From positions 9,247,201 through 9,311,200 of the forward strand of contig OX345638.1 of the NCBI GenBank assembly GCA_947044365.1: a stretch of 64,000 nt of DNA, read 5' to 3'. The notes beneath the pieces are model-generated. The model worked only from the letters and a program-made list of their open reading frames with translations. It ran no database searches and was not told where the DNA came from. Both the position numbers and the translations under genes were made by a program. The DNA is from Petrosia ficiformis. Taxonomy: Eukaryota; Porifera; Demospongiae; Haplosclerida; Petrosiidae. Below are positions 12,901 through 22,212 of the stretch, piece by piece; the stretch's first letter is position 1; each line of letters begins with the position of its first letter.

Positions 12901-14108
12901 GTGTCAACATTTCGGTGGTGCTCTACATTTACTAGATCAGGTCAAATCATTAACTATACGCTACTTCGGTCCATCTCGTAACTGCTTCAATATCCGTCGT
13001 ATAATTCATCAAGGTATAGAATCAATTGTCCACAAGTTTGGCTGGACTGATTCTCTAGCTTCTACACAGGAAGGGTTTAGATGTAAAATAGAAGGATGTA
13101 CGAATTCTTCATTCCATCTTTGCCATCTAATAGGTGAACATGAGGAAATGCTCTGCTGTGATGTAAGCAACGTCAAATGCTCAGCTGATAAGATCAGACA
13201 TCTTTCCTGGTTTCATGAAGGTATGATGTTGTAATGATATTTTGTGTTGTTTCCATGTGCACAGAATGTACATGATGATTGATGTATCTAAATACTAATT
13301 GTATTGTTTCTGCAAGTGTCAAAGTGTAGTATATATTTATATTATCGCATAAACACCGGTAAATATCATGAGTTGGATACGAAGTATTGTCATGAGTCTG
13401 AAGGACGAGTGACAATACGCGTATACAACAACTGATATTTTCCGTTATCCGTGCGTTAATGGATTTATTGTATTCGTGCACGCTAACCATGTAGTCATGG
13501 AGCTAATGCATCCTAAAAGCCATAGAACTAGAACAGTAGAAAACTTGGAAATGGTTGAACCACATACTTCCCATGAACTCACTTTTATTATACCACCAGA
13601 GGTGGTCACAGACGTTTGTATACAATTAGATCACATGTAAACTATGAATGTTGTTATTACTACTTGTTATTCATCTATCTATATATACATGTTAAGAACT
13701 AAGGTAATGAATAAAAATGTTACATGATTTTGATAAATAATTTCACATGAACGATATATTCTGTTGTCTACAAATCTTCCAGGAATGTCGTATGTAGTCT
13801 AAAAGCCAGGCGTGACACAATATCAGTAGTACACTTTCAATAGCCTTCGAATAGAAATATTGATATTCATAGTTTACATGTGGTTCAGTTTGTTCTCCAG
13901 TATAATAACATGTAACATGCTATAGTATATCATTTGTTATATTCATCTTTTATAATTATTTAGAATTACAATCATCAAAAATACTCACACAAGAGGAACA
14001 GTATAAACTAGTATGTATTATGTTATGTGATAATAATTATATATCTATATTCATATATTACTATAGGATTATCATCTGTATGAAGCAGTAAGAAGCAACA
14101 TGTATTAG
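640..14108 (+). CDS. Unit 1: Death domain / Roc-COR-like GTPase gene, truncated before its ankyrins
   Basis: Multi-exon gene assembled by splice sites and phase. Exons: 640-916, 2658-2713, 3735-3789, 4624-4682, 5733-6419, 7071-7122, 9173-10020, 10080-10128, 10383-13220, 13964-14010, 14067 onward. All junctions are GT-AG and phases match, giving about 1669 residues before a TAG at 14106. Order: Death domain, acidic/proline linkers, two helical plus beta modules, GTPase with a long repeat insert, COR-like region. Exon 11 is one base short relative to unit 3 and runs into the stop, so the eight downstream ankyrin exons (14752-18819) and final exon (20429-20494) are out of reach. Skipping exon 11 (phase 0/0 in unit 3) would restore a frame of about 1941 residues. 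Probably a cytosolic signalling protein; function is inferred only from domain families. Whether it is expressed, exon-skipped or a pseudogene is open. Confidence 0.75.
917..2657 (+). other. Unit 1 intron 1; no other gene seen
   Basis: AT-rich intron of about 1.74 kb. No exon-like stretch with matched splice sites. The first in-frame continuation of exon 1 only reads into a stop and is treated as intron. Confidence 0.5.
2658..4682 (+). CDS. Unit 1 exons 2-4: short acidic/proline linker exons
   Basis: Three micro-exons at 2658-2713, 3735-3789 and 4624-4682. Exons 2 and 4 follow a shared acceptor context, TTTCTCATAG. Their phases chain exactly (1 to 0, 0 to 1, 1 to 0). They encode D/P/S-rich peptides, such as residues like PPDEPSKQ and PSKEPKL, plus a basic KRRH segment in exon 3. 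They look like a flexible linker between the Death domain and the next module. Unit 3 has counterparts at the same places, and exons 2 of units 2, 3 and 4 share the same start and end. Confidence 0.7.
3205..3464. mobile_element. MITE-like element in unit 1 intron 3 region, about 46-bp inverted ends
   Basis: The ends begin AGTCTGGCATAGCCACACCC on the left and match, inverted, the sequence ending CCAGACT on the right. The similarity runs about 46 bases and includes GGAGGAAGGGTCTG. No coding capacity for a transposase. The target duplication is not clear. It lies between exons 2 and 3. An overlapping open frame at 3315-3581 is judged accidental. Confidence 0.55.
5040..5645. mobile_element. GC-rich insertion of unknown kind in unit 1 intron 4
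   Basis: Base composition jumps sharply to GC- and CpG-rich sequence for about 600 bp inside an AT-rich intron. It includes runs such as GGGGGAATTTTAAAGGGG and CCCCTGTTGATGGGGG. Intron 4 of unit 3 has no counterpart. Overlapping open frames occur on both strands (up to 135 codons at 5173-5580, minus), as expected for GC-rich DNA without many stops; none is recognised. No clear inverted ends seen. Most likely a transposon or captured fragment. Confidence 0.4.
5733..6419 (+). CDS. Unit 1 exon 5: helical domain plus '[10 protein letters not shown]' domain (module 1)
   Basis: A 229-codon exon, phase 0/0, acceptor TGTACAG, donor GACAAG|GTTAGA. The first about 120 residues are helical, with conserved LKYFLSL, TSLTNTK and SIDEFC blocks. 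The last about 75 form an alpha/beta-type unit running from [14 protein letters not shown] through [11 protein letters not shown] to VLSVTIGG. Unit 3 (45921-46598) matches closely, and a broken copy lies in unit 2. The same layout recurs in exon 7. I know no assigned name for this domain; its role is unknown. The donor choice is fixed by phase: exon 6 begins with phase 0. If the donor is not used, the frame reads on for about 12 residues to a stop at 6453-6455. Confidence 0.75.
6780..7015 (-). repeat. Relic of the GGGAAAGCAATCAT dispersed repeat
   Basis: Carries TTGACCA-GCCC, an ACTGTGACA block and GGGAAAGCAATCATAAAGG, the same order as the better copies at 19440-19860 and 32640-33045. Equivalent relics sit at the same place (upstream of exon 6) in unit 2 near 31200-31320 and in unit 3 near 47040-47170, so this insertion predates the gene duplication. 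Confidence 0.5.
7227..7684. mobile_element. TA-flanked MITE in unit 1 intron 6
   Basis: The left end CTGTATATGCTTAAAG is matched inverted by CTTTAAGCATATATGG on the right, and both sides are flanked by TA. About 458 bp, with no transposase frame. It accounts for part of the size difference between this intron (about 2.05 kb) and the same intron in unit 3 (about 0.31 kb). TA duplication suggests mobilisation by a Tc1/mariner-type transposase. Confidence 0.55.
7685..9172 (+). other. Remainder of unit 1 intron 6; unidentified inserted sequence
   Basis: About 1.1 kb of this stretch has no counterpart in unit 3, whose intron resumes similarity near GGGCATGCTTGATCGTGACA (about 8860). It is probably inserted DNA. 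No recognised coding region; a 66-codon frame at 8697-8897 lacks support. Confidence 0.35.
9173..10020 (+). CDS. Unit 1 exon 7: second helical plus beta module (module 2)
   Basis: 848-nt exon, entered in phase 1 (completing GGT for Gly) and left in phase 0 at AATACG|GTATGT. It begins with a charged stretch ([10 protein letters not shown]) and RYDPNFILL. It then has a helical region with SWFNFKP, KKWMEYYHLF and YCYQRNLKD, then a C-terminal alpha/beta-like unit with [27 protein letters not shown] and LKICKVLSL. The last part parallels module 1 (hydrophobic strand, G-S-hydrophobic strand, then a terminal strand). I infer that both exons come from one ancestral module. Unit 3 has a close copy at 47629-48476. 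Confidence 0.75.
10383..13220 (+). CDS. Unit 1 exon 9: Roc/COR-like GTPase with long repeat insert
   Basis: One 2.84-kb exon (phase 1 in, phase 1 out at GAAG|GTATGA) encoding about 945 residues. G1/P-loop GTSGVGKTS at 10457-10483; G3 DLGGQ at 11768-11782; a G4-like GTCYDEY at 12038-12058. The DxGGQ form of G3 is typical of Roc domains. After it come a winged-helix-like COR segment ([40 protein letters not shown]) and a COR C-terminal part ([20 protein letters not shown]) ending in a Cys-rich stretch. About 290 residues of tandem 40-residue repeats interrupt the G domain between G1 and G3. G4 departs from the usual TKxD, so nucleotide specificity is uncertain. Reading frame intact. Confidence 0.85.
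10790..11660 (+). repeat. In-frame 120-nt tandem repeats inside the Roc domain (unit 1)
   Basis: Seven good copies plus one degenerate copy of a 40-residue unit centred on [19 protein letters not shown] followed by TPKKK. The period is exactly 120 nt from about 10920 to 11640. Segments 11101-11340 and 11341-11580 are nearly identical, so a 240-nt pair was itself duplicated. The sequence is rich in S, T, P, E, K and Q, so it is probably disordered and phosphorylatable. Confidence 0.85.
13221..13963 (+). other. Unit 1 intron 9, with a conserved frame of uncertain status
   Basis: About 740 bp. The stretch around 13490-13615 is open and conserved with unit 3 (52500-52690), with residues such as [10 protein letters not shown] and [10 protein letters not shown]. 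Splicing it in does not satisfy the phase 1 to phase 1 requirement in either unit, so I leave it as intron. Compared with unit 3, about 175 bp between CCACCAGAG and GTCTACAAATC is extra here or has been lost there. Confidence 0.4.
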
Positions 14109-14161
14109 CAAGTAAAGTATTGTTGAACAAGGGTGCTAACCCTAATAAGAAACATTGGTTG
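13964..14161 (+). CDS. Unit 1 exons 10 and 11: lead-in to the ankyrins, frameshifted
   Basis: Exon 10 (13964-14010, phase 1 to 0) has the pattern [12 protein letters not shown] and matches exons 52811-52857 and 34668-34714. Exon 11 (14067-14161) is a divergent first ankyrin-type repeat ending with [12 protein letters not shown] in sister genes. Here it is 53 bases to the shared LLN block, against 54 in unit 3, and has TAG at 14106-14108. The 3' end carries three extra bases (TTG) before the donor. Confidence 0.75.
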
Positions 14162-14751
14162 GTGAGTTATCATATCAACACACAGTAATATATTGTATAG
14201 TACATGTAGGAGCTAATTCTAACTCTTGTGATATATATGTTAGTGATGAGTGATATGATATCAAGATACTCAGTACTTCAATACCACATCTGAAATTTCT
14301 GGTATTGAGTAATGTCCAAGTATTGATAGTGATACTGATACATGTCTATAACACCTCTATTTCAATATGTCACACCCATTTCATAGATAAATGTTCATAC
14401 CATTCCCACACTTTAAACAGAATTTGTATTAAATTTGAATCTAATGTATGAACACATGTATTATGTGTAATATCAAATATCAGTATCATACTCAATACCA
14501 TCAATACTGATTAACAAACTACTTGATATTGTATTGAAATGAATATTTGTAGTATCACATGTATTATGTGTAAATATAGGATTTTAATTGTAATTAATTA
14601 CATGGCTATTATATATCTGTAATATAATATATTTGTTATATTGTAATTATTAATCTGTTTGTCATAACTTTAATAACTACTCAATTAACTATTATTATTA
14701 TTATCATAAACACAAGATATTACAAGTATCTAATGATTGTTATTACTACAG

Positions 14752-17700
14752 GGTGGACAAACACCTTTGCATTTGTCATCTAAGAGTGGTCTTGTTGAGA
14801 TTGTGAATGTATTATTATCACATGGTGCTGATACTGATGTAAAGGATAGGGTAAGTAAATAAATATTATGTATTATAATTTATGTATTGATTATATAATT
14901 AATTACATAGCTAATGTACAGTACATATGAGATGCAACTTAAGAGACACACGCGTTCTACACGCAATGTAAACGCGAGCGTCGAAAATTGGTACGCGTTC
15001 GTCGTAAATCTACATGCGTTCGTAGTTAAACCCGCACGCGTACGCGTACGCGTTCACGCGTGTATACGCGTTTATATCGCACGGGTTTAATATGCACGCG
15101 CGCGCGTGTTTATATAACGCATGCGTTTGCCAAAAATGCATACGCGTTCGCTGAAATTGCGTACGCGTTCACTAAAATTGCGTACGCGTTCAACACGAGT
15201 TTACCTCTTAAGTTGCATCTGATATGTACTGTATATCTGTAATATATATTTGTTATAATTATTATTAACTAATAACCTGTTATGATGTCATAACATTAAT
15301 AACTACTTAATTAACTATTATTATTATCACAAACAAGATATTACTTATTACTACAGGGTGGACAAACACCTTTGCATTTGTCATCTAAGAGTGGTCATGT
15401 TGATATTGTGAATGTGTTATTATCACATGGTGCTGATATTCATGTAAAGGATGTGGTAAGTAAATAAATATTATGTATTATAATTTATGTATAGGTTATA
15501 CACCGAGGTAAAGGTTTCTACTGGATTTATCAAACCGAGGGCCGAAGGCACGAGGTTTGATAAATCAGTAGAAACCGTACCGAGGTGTATAACCGTCTTC
15601 TACCATGAAACGCGCGCGAAATACAGTAACTAAGCAAATCTTTGCGCGTGGCAACAGTATACATAATTTCACTAACCTATGGATATAGTGTGGGTTTCTG
15701 TGACTCTTTAGACAAGTAACTAATCAAAAGTTGAATCGCAAATGACAAAAAGAGCTCTACATGTGGCAGACTTCCGGCTCCTCCTCTACTCCAGTATAAG
15801 GTGTGGTCTTCCAGCTATATCGATCGATCGCTATCAAGAAGCTAGCGCTGCAAGAACAGCCCCACCCAACTCTTTTGGAATCTCATACAAGAAGAAGCAA
15901 TAGAGGTCTGAAAGACCTCAATCACAAGCATACAAATTGGTGTCAGATTTTCAAAAAGAACATGCATCACTATGAATTACAGCTAATAATTATAGCTACA
16001 GTTGTATATATATAGTCATCATGATTGTTGTTTTATGTCAATTATTATATATAATTATTATTTATGAAGTATTATAAAGGAATTGACAACTATGTAACTT
16101 AAATTTCATTTCAATCAATGACGGGAAAATTTTACTGGGAGGTTTAATAACATGTTATCAAACCTCCCGGTAAAGACCGGGAGGTTTGATAACACATTTA
16201 GAAACCTCATTATAAGCAATCTGATTGGTCAATTCAATCTAGTCATGGTAGAAGTATTGATTATATAATTAATTACATAGCTAATGTATATCTGTAATAT
16301 ATATTTGTTATAATTATTATTAACTAATAACCTGTTATGATGTCATAACATTAATAACTACTTAATTAACTATTATTATTATCACAAACACAAGATATTA
16401 CAATGATTGTTATTACTACAGGGTGGACAAACACCTTTGCATTTGTCATCTAAGAGTGGTCATGTTGATATTGTGAATGTGTTATTATCACATGGTGCTG
16501 ATATTCATGTAAAGGATGTGGTAAGTAAATATTAAATAAATATTATGTATTATAATTTATGTATTGATTATATAATTAATTACATAGCTAATGTATATCT
16601 GTAATATATATTTATTATAATTATTATTAACTAATAACCTGTTGTGATGTCATAACATTAATAACTACTTAATTAACTATTATTATTATTATCATAAACA
16701 CAAGATATTACAATGATTGTTATTACTACAGGGTGGACAAACACCTTTACATATTTCATCTAAGAGTGGTCATGTTGATATTGTGAATGTGTTATTATCA
16801 CATGGTGCTGATATTCATGTAAAGGATATGGTAAATAAATAAATATTATGTATTATAATTTATGTATTGATTGTATAATTAATTACATAGCTAATGTATT
16901 ATGTATATCTGTAATACCGTAAACTCTTGTTTTTAGGTGCCCCCTGTGAAGAAGCGCACATTATTATTTAAGCATATAAATTTTTGTTCCTTAAAGGGTA
17001 TGCTTATTAAGCATGCATGTGGGCGTGTCCTGAAAATTAGTTATTAACACTATAACATGTAATAATAATGAAAATTAATTATTAACGTTAGAACATGTAA
17101 TAATAATGAAAATTATTATTGCTTTCATTTATATATACCAGTTAACATAATAATTATAATTATAACCAATTTCAGTTTTCAGTTGAGTATCCTACAGTCT
17201 GACTTGGATTCCAAATACCCCTTCATTTTCTGCACCCGTCTCTTTCTTCCTTTAATATTATAGTTGCAAGGTACCTCTAAACCATGTCCAAACCTTCTTC
17301 TTCCAGTCACTTCACATGTTATTTCCCGTCAGTTTTGAAATCGATCTTTGCACATGACCTACTAATTGTACTGACTTCACAATAGACACTGCATACTTGT
17401 CATGTTCATTGTCCAGTTCAAAAGAAGTATTCAAAGTTTCCCCTAATAATGGAGTTCATGTAGACTTATCAATATAATGTCCACAAATGACACTTTCTAG
17501 AATTAACGCAGCCATGTTTGATATGCGAGGCCACACCTCTTTGAATAAACCACTGATTATTAGGCGTATGCGTTATAATAAGCGCATAGTTTTAATCATA
17601 TTTTCTGATAAGTGCATATGCTTATAAACCAGAGTTTACGGTATATATTTGTTATAATTATTAGTAACTAATACCTGTTATGATGTCATAATATTAATAA

Positions 17701-18819
17701 CTACTTAATTAACTATCATTATTACTATCATAAACACAAGATATTACAAGTATCTAATGATTGTTATTATCACAGTATCAACAAACACCTTTACATTTGT
17801 CATCTAAGAGTGGTCATGTTGAGATTGTGAAAGTGTTATTATCACATGGTGCTGATATTCATGTAAAGGATATGGTAAGTAAATATTAAATAAATATTAT
17901 GTATTATAATTTATGTATTGATTATATAATTAATTACATAGCTAATGTATATCTGTAATATATATTTGTTATAATTATTATTAACTAATAACCTGTTATG
18001 ATGTCATAACATTAATAACTACTTAATTAACTATTATTATTATTATCATAAACACAAGATATTACAAGTATATATCTAATGAATGTTATTACTACAGGGT
18101 CAACAAACACCTTTACATTTTTCATGTATGAGTGGTCATGTTGAGATTGTGAAAGTGTTATTATCACATGGTGCTGATATTCATGTAAAGGATAGGGTAA
18201 GTAAATATTAAATAAATATTATGTATTATAATTTATGTATTGATTATATAATTAATTACATAGCTAATGTATATCTGTAATATATATTTGTTATAATTAT
18301 TATTAACTAATAACCTGTTATGGTGTCATAATATTAATAACTACTTAATTAACTATTATTATTATTATTATAAACACAAGATATTACAAGTATCTAATGA
18401 TTGTTATTACTACAGGCTCAACAAACACCTTTACATTTTTCATGTATGAGTGGTCATGCTAATATTGTGAATGTGTTATTATCACATGGTGCTGATATTC
18501 ATGTAAAGGATGTGGTAAGTAAATATTAAATAAATATAATTTATGTATTGATTATATAATTAATTACATAGCTAATGTATATCTGTAATATATATTTGTT
18601 ATAATTATTATTAACTAATAACCTGTTATGATGTCATAACATTAATAACTACTTAATTAACTATTATTATTATCATAAACACAAGATATTACAAGTATCT
18701 AATGATTGTTATTACTACAGTATGGACGAACACCTTTACATGTGTCATCTAAGAGTGGTCATGTTGATATTGTGAATGTATTATTATCACATGGTGCTGA
18801 TATTCATGTAAAGGATAGG
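14752..18819 (+). CDS. Unit 1 ankyrin exons (eight single-repeat exons)
   Basis: Eight 99-nt exons, all phase 0/0, each one 33-residue ankyrin repeat with TPLHLSS, SGHVDIV and LLSHGAD motifs: 14752-14850, 15357-15455, 16422-16520, 16732-16830, 17776-17874, 18098-18196, 18416-18514, 18721-18819. Acceptors are ACTACAG or close; donors are GTAAGT except GTAAAT after the fourth. They would be read only if exon 11 is skipped or repaired. Ankyrin stacks bind partners, so exon number would set stack length. Confidence 0.85.
14919..15231. mobile_element. 313-bp CpG-dense MITE with 27-bp inverted ends and TA duplication
   Basis: The left end begins CAGTACATATGAGATGCAAC, and the right end matches it inverted at 26 of 27 positions (…TTGCATCTGATATGTACTG). 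TA precedes (14917-14918) and follows (15232-15233). Sister ankyrin introns have the empty site GCTAATGTATATCTG. The inside is packed with ACGCGT/ACGCGTTC motifs in imperfect repeats. No transposase. An apparent 60-codon frame inside is not a gene. Confidence 0.85.
15492..16254. mobile_element. 763-bp TA-flanked element with two strong hairpins
   Basis: The empty site TTTATGTATTGATT in sister introns is split here by 763 bp with TA on both sides (15490-15491, 16255-16256). Left part: 15494-15591 folds back on itself, GGTTATACACCGAGGT against ACCGAGGTGTATAACC. Right part: a second hairpin, ATCAAACCTCCCGGT with ACCGGGAGGTTTGAT near 16158-16192. No transposase. A 70-codon frame at 15803-16015 is unsupported. 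Confidence 0.75.
16917..17641. mobile_element. 725-bp TA-flanked MITE with about 19-bp inverted ends
   Basis: Begins CCGTAAACTCTTGTTTTTA and ends TATAAACCAGAGTTTACGG, which are inverted with two mismatches. TA duplicated at 16915-16916 and 17642-17643. The empty sister-intron sequence is CTGTAATATATATTTG. No long frame inside. Confidence 0.85.
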
Positions 18820-18855
18820 GTAAGTAAATATTATGATTGGTTCATGTTTACTTAA

Positions 18856-19915
18856 GGTGGCGGTACGGCGGAAGCGAGAAACCATACAATTGCCCGTTAA
18901 TTATATTCATACTTTATTCATTTTGTGGTTGCAATACAATACTATGCGCATGCAGAACTGCGTTAAATATACATTCCTGTGGTATTATCTCTGCTATAAT
19001 GAATCAAAGTCAGTGGGTTGTACTGAGGTACATTTTTCTCAGCTCTAATAATCGGTACAGCTCTGAAATTTTGAACAAACGTTTGTTACACGTGTACCTA
19101 CAAAACAACGAAGCAATTTTTTCAATAGCGAAGCACTTTGTCGAGAAATTTGTCGAAGAAGGATGATGATATACAACCCCTGTGGTACAGAAACAGATAT
19201 AAGGAAAAGGTCTTCGTTGTTTTTTAGACTAGGATGTATTCACTTTGCACAGTAAGTGTCCAGTCTTTGTCTTGTGTGTTTATGGAGAAAAATGTACCTT
19301 TGTGGCTGGTTCTGCTGACGATCATAACTCATGAATACAACATGCAAAATACTTCAAATTTTCACTGATAATAAACTTCAATAAAATAATATTGTGTTGC
19401 AAATATGAAAATGATTTAACAAATTGTAACAATGAAAACAAGTGTATATAGAGAAAAAAGTATCCCTATGACTGCTTTGTGGTGTCCAGCATTCAGTAAT
19501 CATGGCTGACTTTATCATGCCTGGAACACAACAGTTATTATTTCGATTATCTACTCTCCCTACCTTTTAAGGACCTTCTAGAACTTTAGAAATATATTTC
19601 AGGAAGAATAGCCTGCTATTAGTTCCAGCTTCTACATAAGCTAGTAAAGCTACAGCTTTCTTTCTGCTGCTCTGTAGTCTGTACTCTTGAGCACGCGTTC
19701 TATTACGCGCCACGCCCATTAATTGACCGAGCCCCCGGGAATGACGTACTTCCTTAACTACGTATACAACGCATACTCGCGTAAGTGACACATGAAAATA
19801 TATATATAAACATACATCAAACCCGTGGGAAAGCAATCATAGGGATGGCCCTACGGGCCATAAAAACCAAAAAACTTTTTGCTATGAATATCATTAACGT
19901 CACCGTACCGCCACC
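18856..19915. mobile_element. 1060-bp TTAA-flanked element (piggyBac-like target site)
   Basis: Perfect 13-bp ends GGTGGCGGTACGG / CCGTACCGCCACC, with TTAA directly before (18852-18855) and after (19916-19919). The paralogous introns at 36770 and 54595 read GTTTACTTAATAAT without the insert, which proves both the boundaries and the TTAA duplication. No full transposase; short frames at 18833-19166 are unconvincing. The segment 19440-19860 is the dispersed AAGCAATCATAGGGAT repeat also found at 32640-33045. TTAA is the target of piggyBac-type transposases; family membership is inference. Confidence 0.85.
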
Positions 19916-20140
19916 TTAATAATCTTAAATTATATTACAAATGATTATTATGATATGATTATAATACAACATCATTCAGATGTCTCAAAATGAGATCATA
20001 TATTTGATTAATAATTTCTTTTTTCTAATTCTTGTAAAAGCTTATAATAAATATTATAATAATCATTGATGTGTGTCCTAATGGTAATATAGGTTCCATT
20101 GTATAACTGATATTTGATAATTCATTATAATAGTATTAGT

Positions 20141-20321
20141 ATCTTAAGATAACTATTGTTTGTGGAATCAAATATTAGATATATTCAATTTGGTGATATT
20201 AATTATAATAATCTCATGTTCATAGTAATCATGATATGTGTATTAATAATAGTGATTTGGTGAATTCAATAAAAATATGATATAATTAGTATCCACAAAC
20301 TATATATAGTTATCTTAAGAT
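20141..20321. repeat. Inverted repeat in the last ankyrin intron
   Basis: ATCTTAAGATAACTATTGTTTGTGG on the left, split here as ATCTTAAGATAAC and TGTTTGTGG, pairs with CCACAAAC and GTTATCTTAAGAT on the right, leaving a loop of about 130 nt. Also present at 37011-37191 and 55408-55592. No flanking duplication found, so it may be an old element or a folding structure. Confidence 0.6.
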
Positions 20322-20428
20322 ATATTATGATAATAATAATTATTATAATGATTATCATAATAATTATGTTAGTAATTACTAACATAGCACATAATTATTA
20401 TATATTAATTTATTATATTATATCACAG

Positions 20429-20494
20429 GGTGGATACTCACCTCTAGACCTGGCACGTATGTTTATAAGACTTGAAGTAGTTGAAATATTATAA
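20429..20494 (+). CDS. Unit 1 final exon: half ankyrin cap with early stop
   Basis: Acceptor ATCACAG; encodes GGYSPLDLARM and ends …VVEIL then TAA. Unit 3 continues past this point into a basic/acidic tail ending KKLRK. The stop here arises within the KxLERE block, giving a shorter C-terminus. Confidence 0.65.
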   Translation, partial: GGYSPLDLARMFIRLEVVEIL

Positions 20495-20558
20495 AGAGAA
20501 GAAATGAAGTTAAGGAAATAACTTATAGTAATAATATTTACTTTATAGGCTTATATAT

Positions 20559-20594
<36 letters not shown>

Positions 20595-21069
20595 AACATT
20601 ATTATTTGCTTAAAAGTGTTAATAAATTTGCCGTGTGTTGAATGATCAAGTCTCTCTACTACCAGGAGGAAGGATAGATAACCAGTGAACTGCATGTCTT
20701 CATCTCTGGAGCTGTTGTTACTCACAAAATTTAGTTGCAGTTTTGTTAGTTACTATTAATAGATACAGTACTATATATTGTAATAGAACACAAGGACTGG
20801 TGCTAGTGTAGGATTGATACAATGTTATACATTTCCCATCTCAACAGCGCTCAAATCTTACAATTCATATTATTAATTTTAATATTGAATATTTGAAACA
20901 CTACAGAAAAAGGACATTCAAATAAACACATATTATAATAATACGCAATACAATCTGAAAAAAAGATAACAAACATTCGTTAAATTAAACATGTTAATAA
21001 TATTTTCTAAACACACTAGTTTAAATAGTTAATATATTATTAATAGTTAGTTAACTGTTATATAATTAA
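20495..21069. other. Spacer 3' of unit 1
   Basis: Contains a (TA)n run at about 20557-20590 and AT-rich sequence. No gene or clear poly(A) signal assigned. Confidence 0.4.
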
Positions 21070-21730
21070 CTAATCCAAATCAACATTAGTAACTGTGGTT
21101 TCATTAACTTCCAATTGATCTTCAGGTGGATTATCATCATTGTTCTCTAGATCATGAAACTCTTCAATTTCTTCAATAACTTTTTCTGTATCATGATCAT
21201 AATTACCATCTGATATATAAGTCTCTTCAAATTGAGACTCCTACCTCCTGAAAACATAATTAGAAATGAAATTATGAGCCATTACTAGAATCGTGTGGGT
21301 ATTGATTATCAAGTGAAACATTTATCGTCATATAGCCACTAAACTTGTGTTCCACAATAGGCCACAGCCACAAACGTTTTGTAGGCATCAAACAGTGCCT
21401 GAAACACAACAAACAACTAGTTTAGCCTACTATATCTATCTGTTAAACATAGATATAGTAGTCTCACAAATACAGCATCTGCTGTTAATGAAATAGATGT
21501 CTACCACTCTTTTCTAACTTGATCACTATCTAGAAAAGCTTAACAAACACTGCTAAACACACTATTTTAGTTGGCCATGTGCTCAAAAACATGGGTGTGG
21601 CACGTAAAAAGATTTAATTAACCATGCATTTTGATATTTCGGTATGCATCAATTTGTGATATCGTATTGCAATACAGGAATGAATATCATGATTTTAACT
21701 AAATATATATATATTACCTAACCCTAGTAT

Positions 21731-21995
21731 CTATCTGTCATTATGAGTGCCCATCTATCGTTATGAGTCATTACAAGTGTCTATCTGTCATTATGAGTCA
21801 TTACAAGTGTCTATCTGTCATTATGAATCATTACGAGTTTCTATCTATCATTACGAGTCACTGAGTGATTATGAGTCATTATGAGTGACTATCTGTCATT
21901 ATCAGTGTCTATCTGTCATTATGAGTTATTACAAGTGTCTATCTGTCATTATGAGTCATTACGAGTGTCTGTCTGTCATTATGAGTCATTGTCAG
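21731..21995. repeat. About 30-bp minisatellite (TCTATCTGTCATTATGAGTC type)
   Basis: Repeats of ATCTGTCATTATGAGTCATT with variable spacers, inside the last intron of the USP9X remnant. Confidence 0.7.
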
Positions 21996-22212
21996 TTAGT
22001 CTTATCTCTACTGGAAATAGTTCTCGTGCTCTTATTAGTGTCATCTTAGCACTGTTAGAACGCTCTAAGAAATAACTACAATGATAAAAGATAAGTATAT
22101 ACCAACTAATAAATATTAATATAAAACAAACCTACTTGAGTTGGTGGTGACCAACCAGCATAAGGATATGAGGTAGTACTGTATTGTCTCTATGTATAGA
22201 ATATAGGAATAG

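Noticed and set aside
15060..15242. 60-codon frame in the CpG-rich element
   Set aside because: Lies wholly within a MITE made of ACGCGT repeats and reads through its right end.
14752..18819. Regular repeat with unique spacers, reminiscent of a CRISPR array
   Set aside because: The repeats are 99-nt coding ankyrin exons with splice sites and the spacers are similar introns; this is a eukaryotic gene.
18833..19166. Two overlapping frames (71 and 109 codons) at the left of the TTAA element
   Set aside because: No transposase motifs, and the frames start outside the element boundary.
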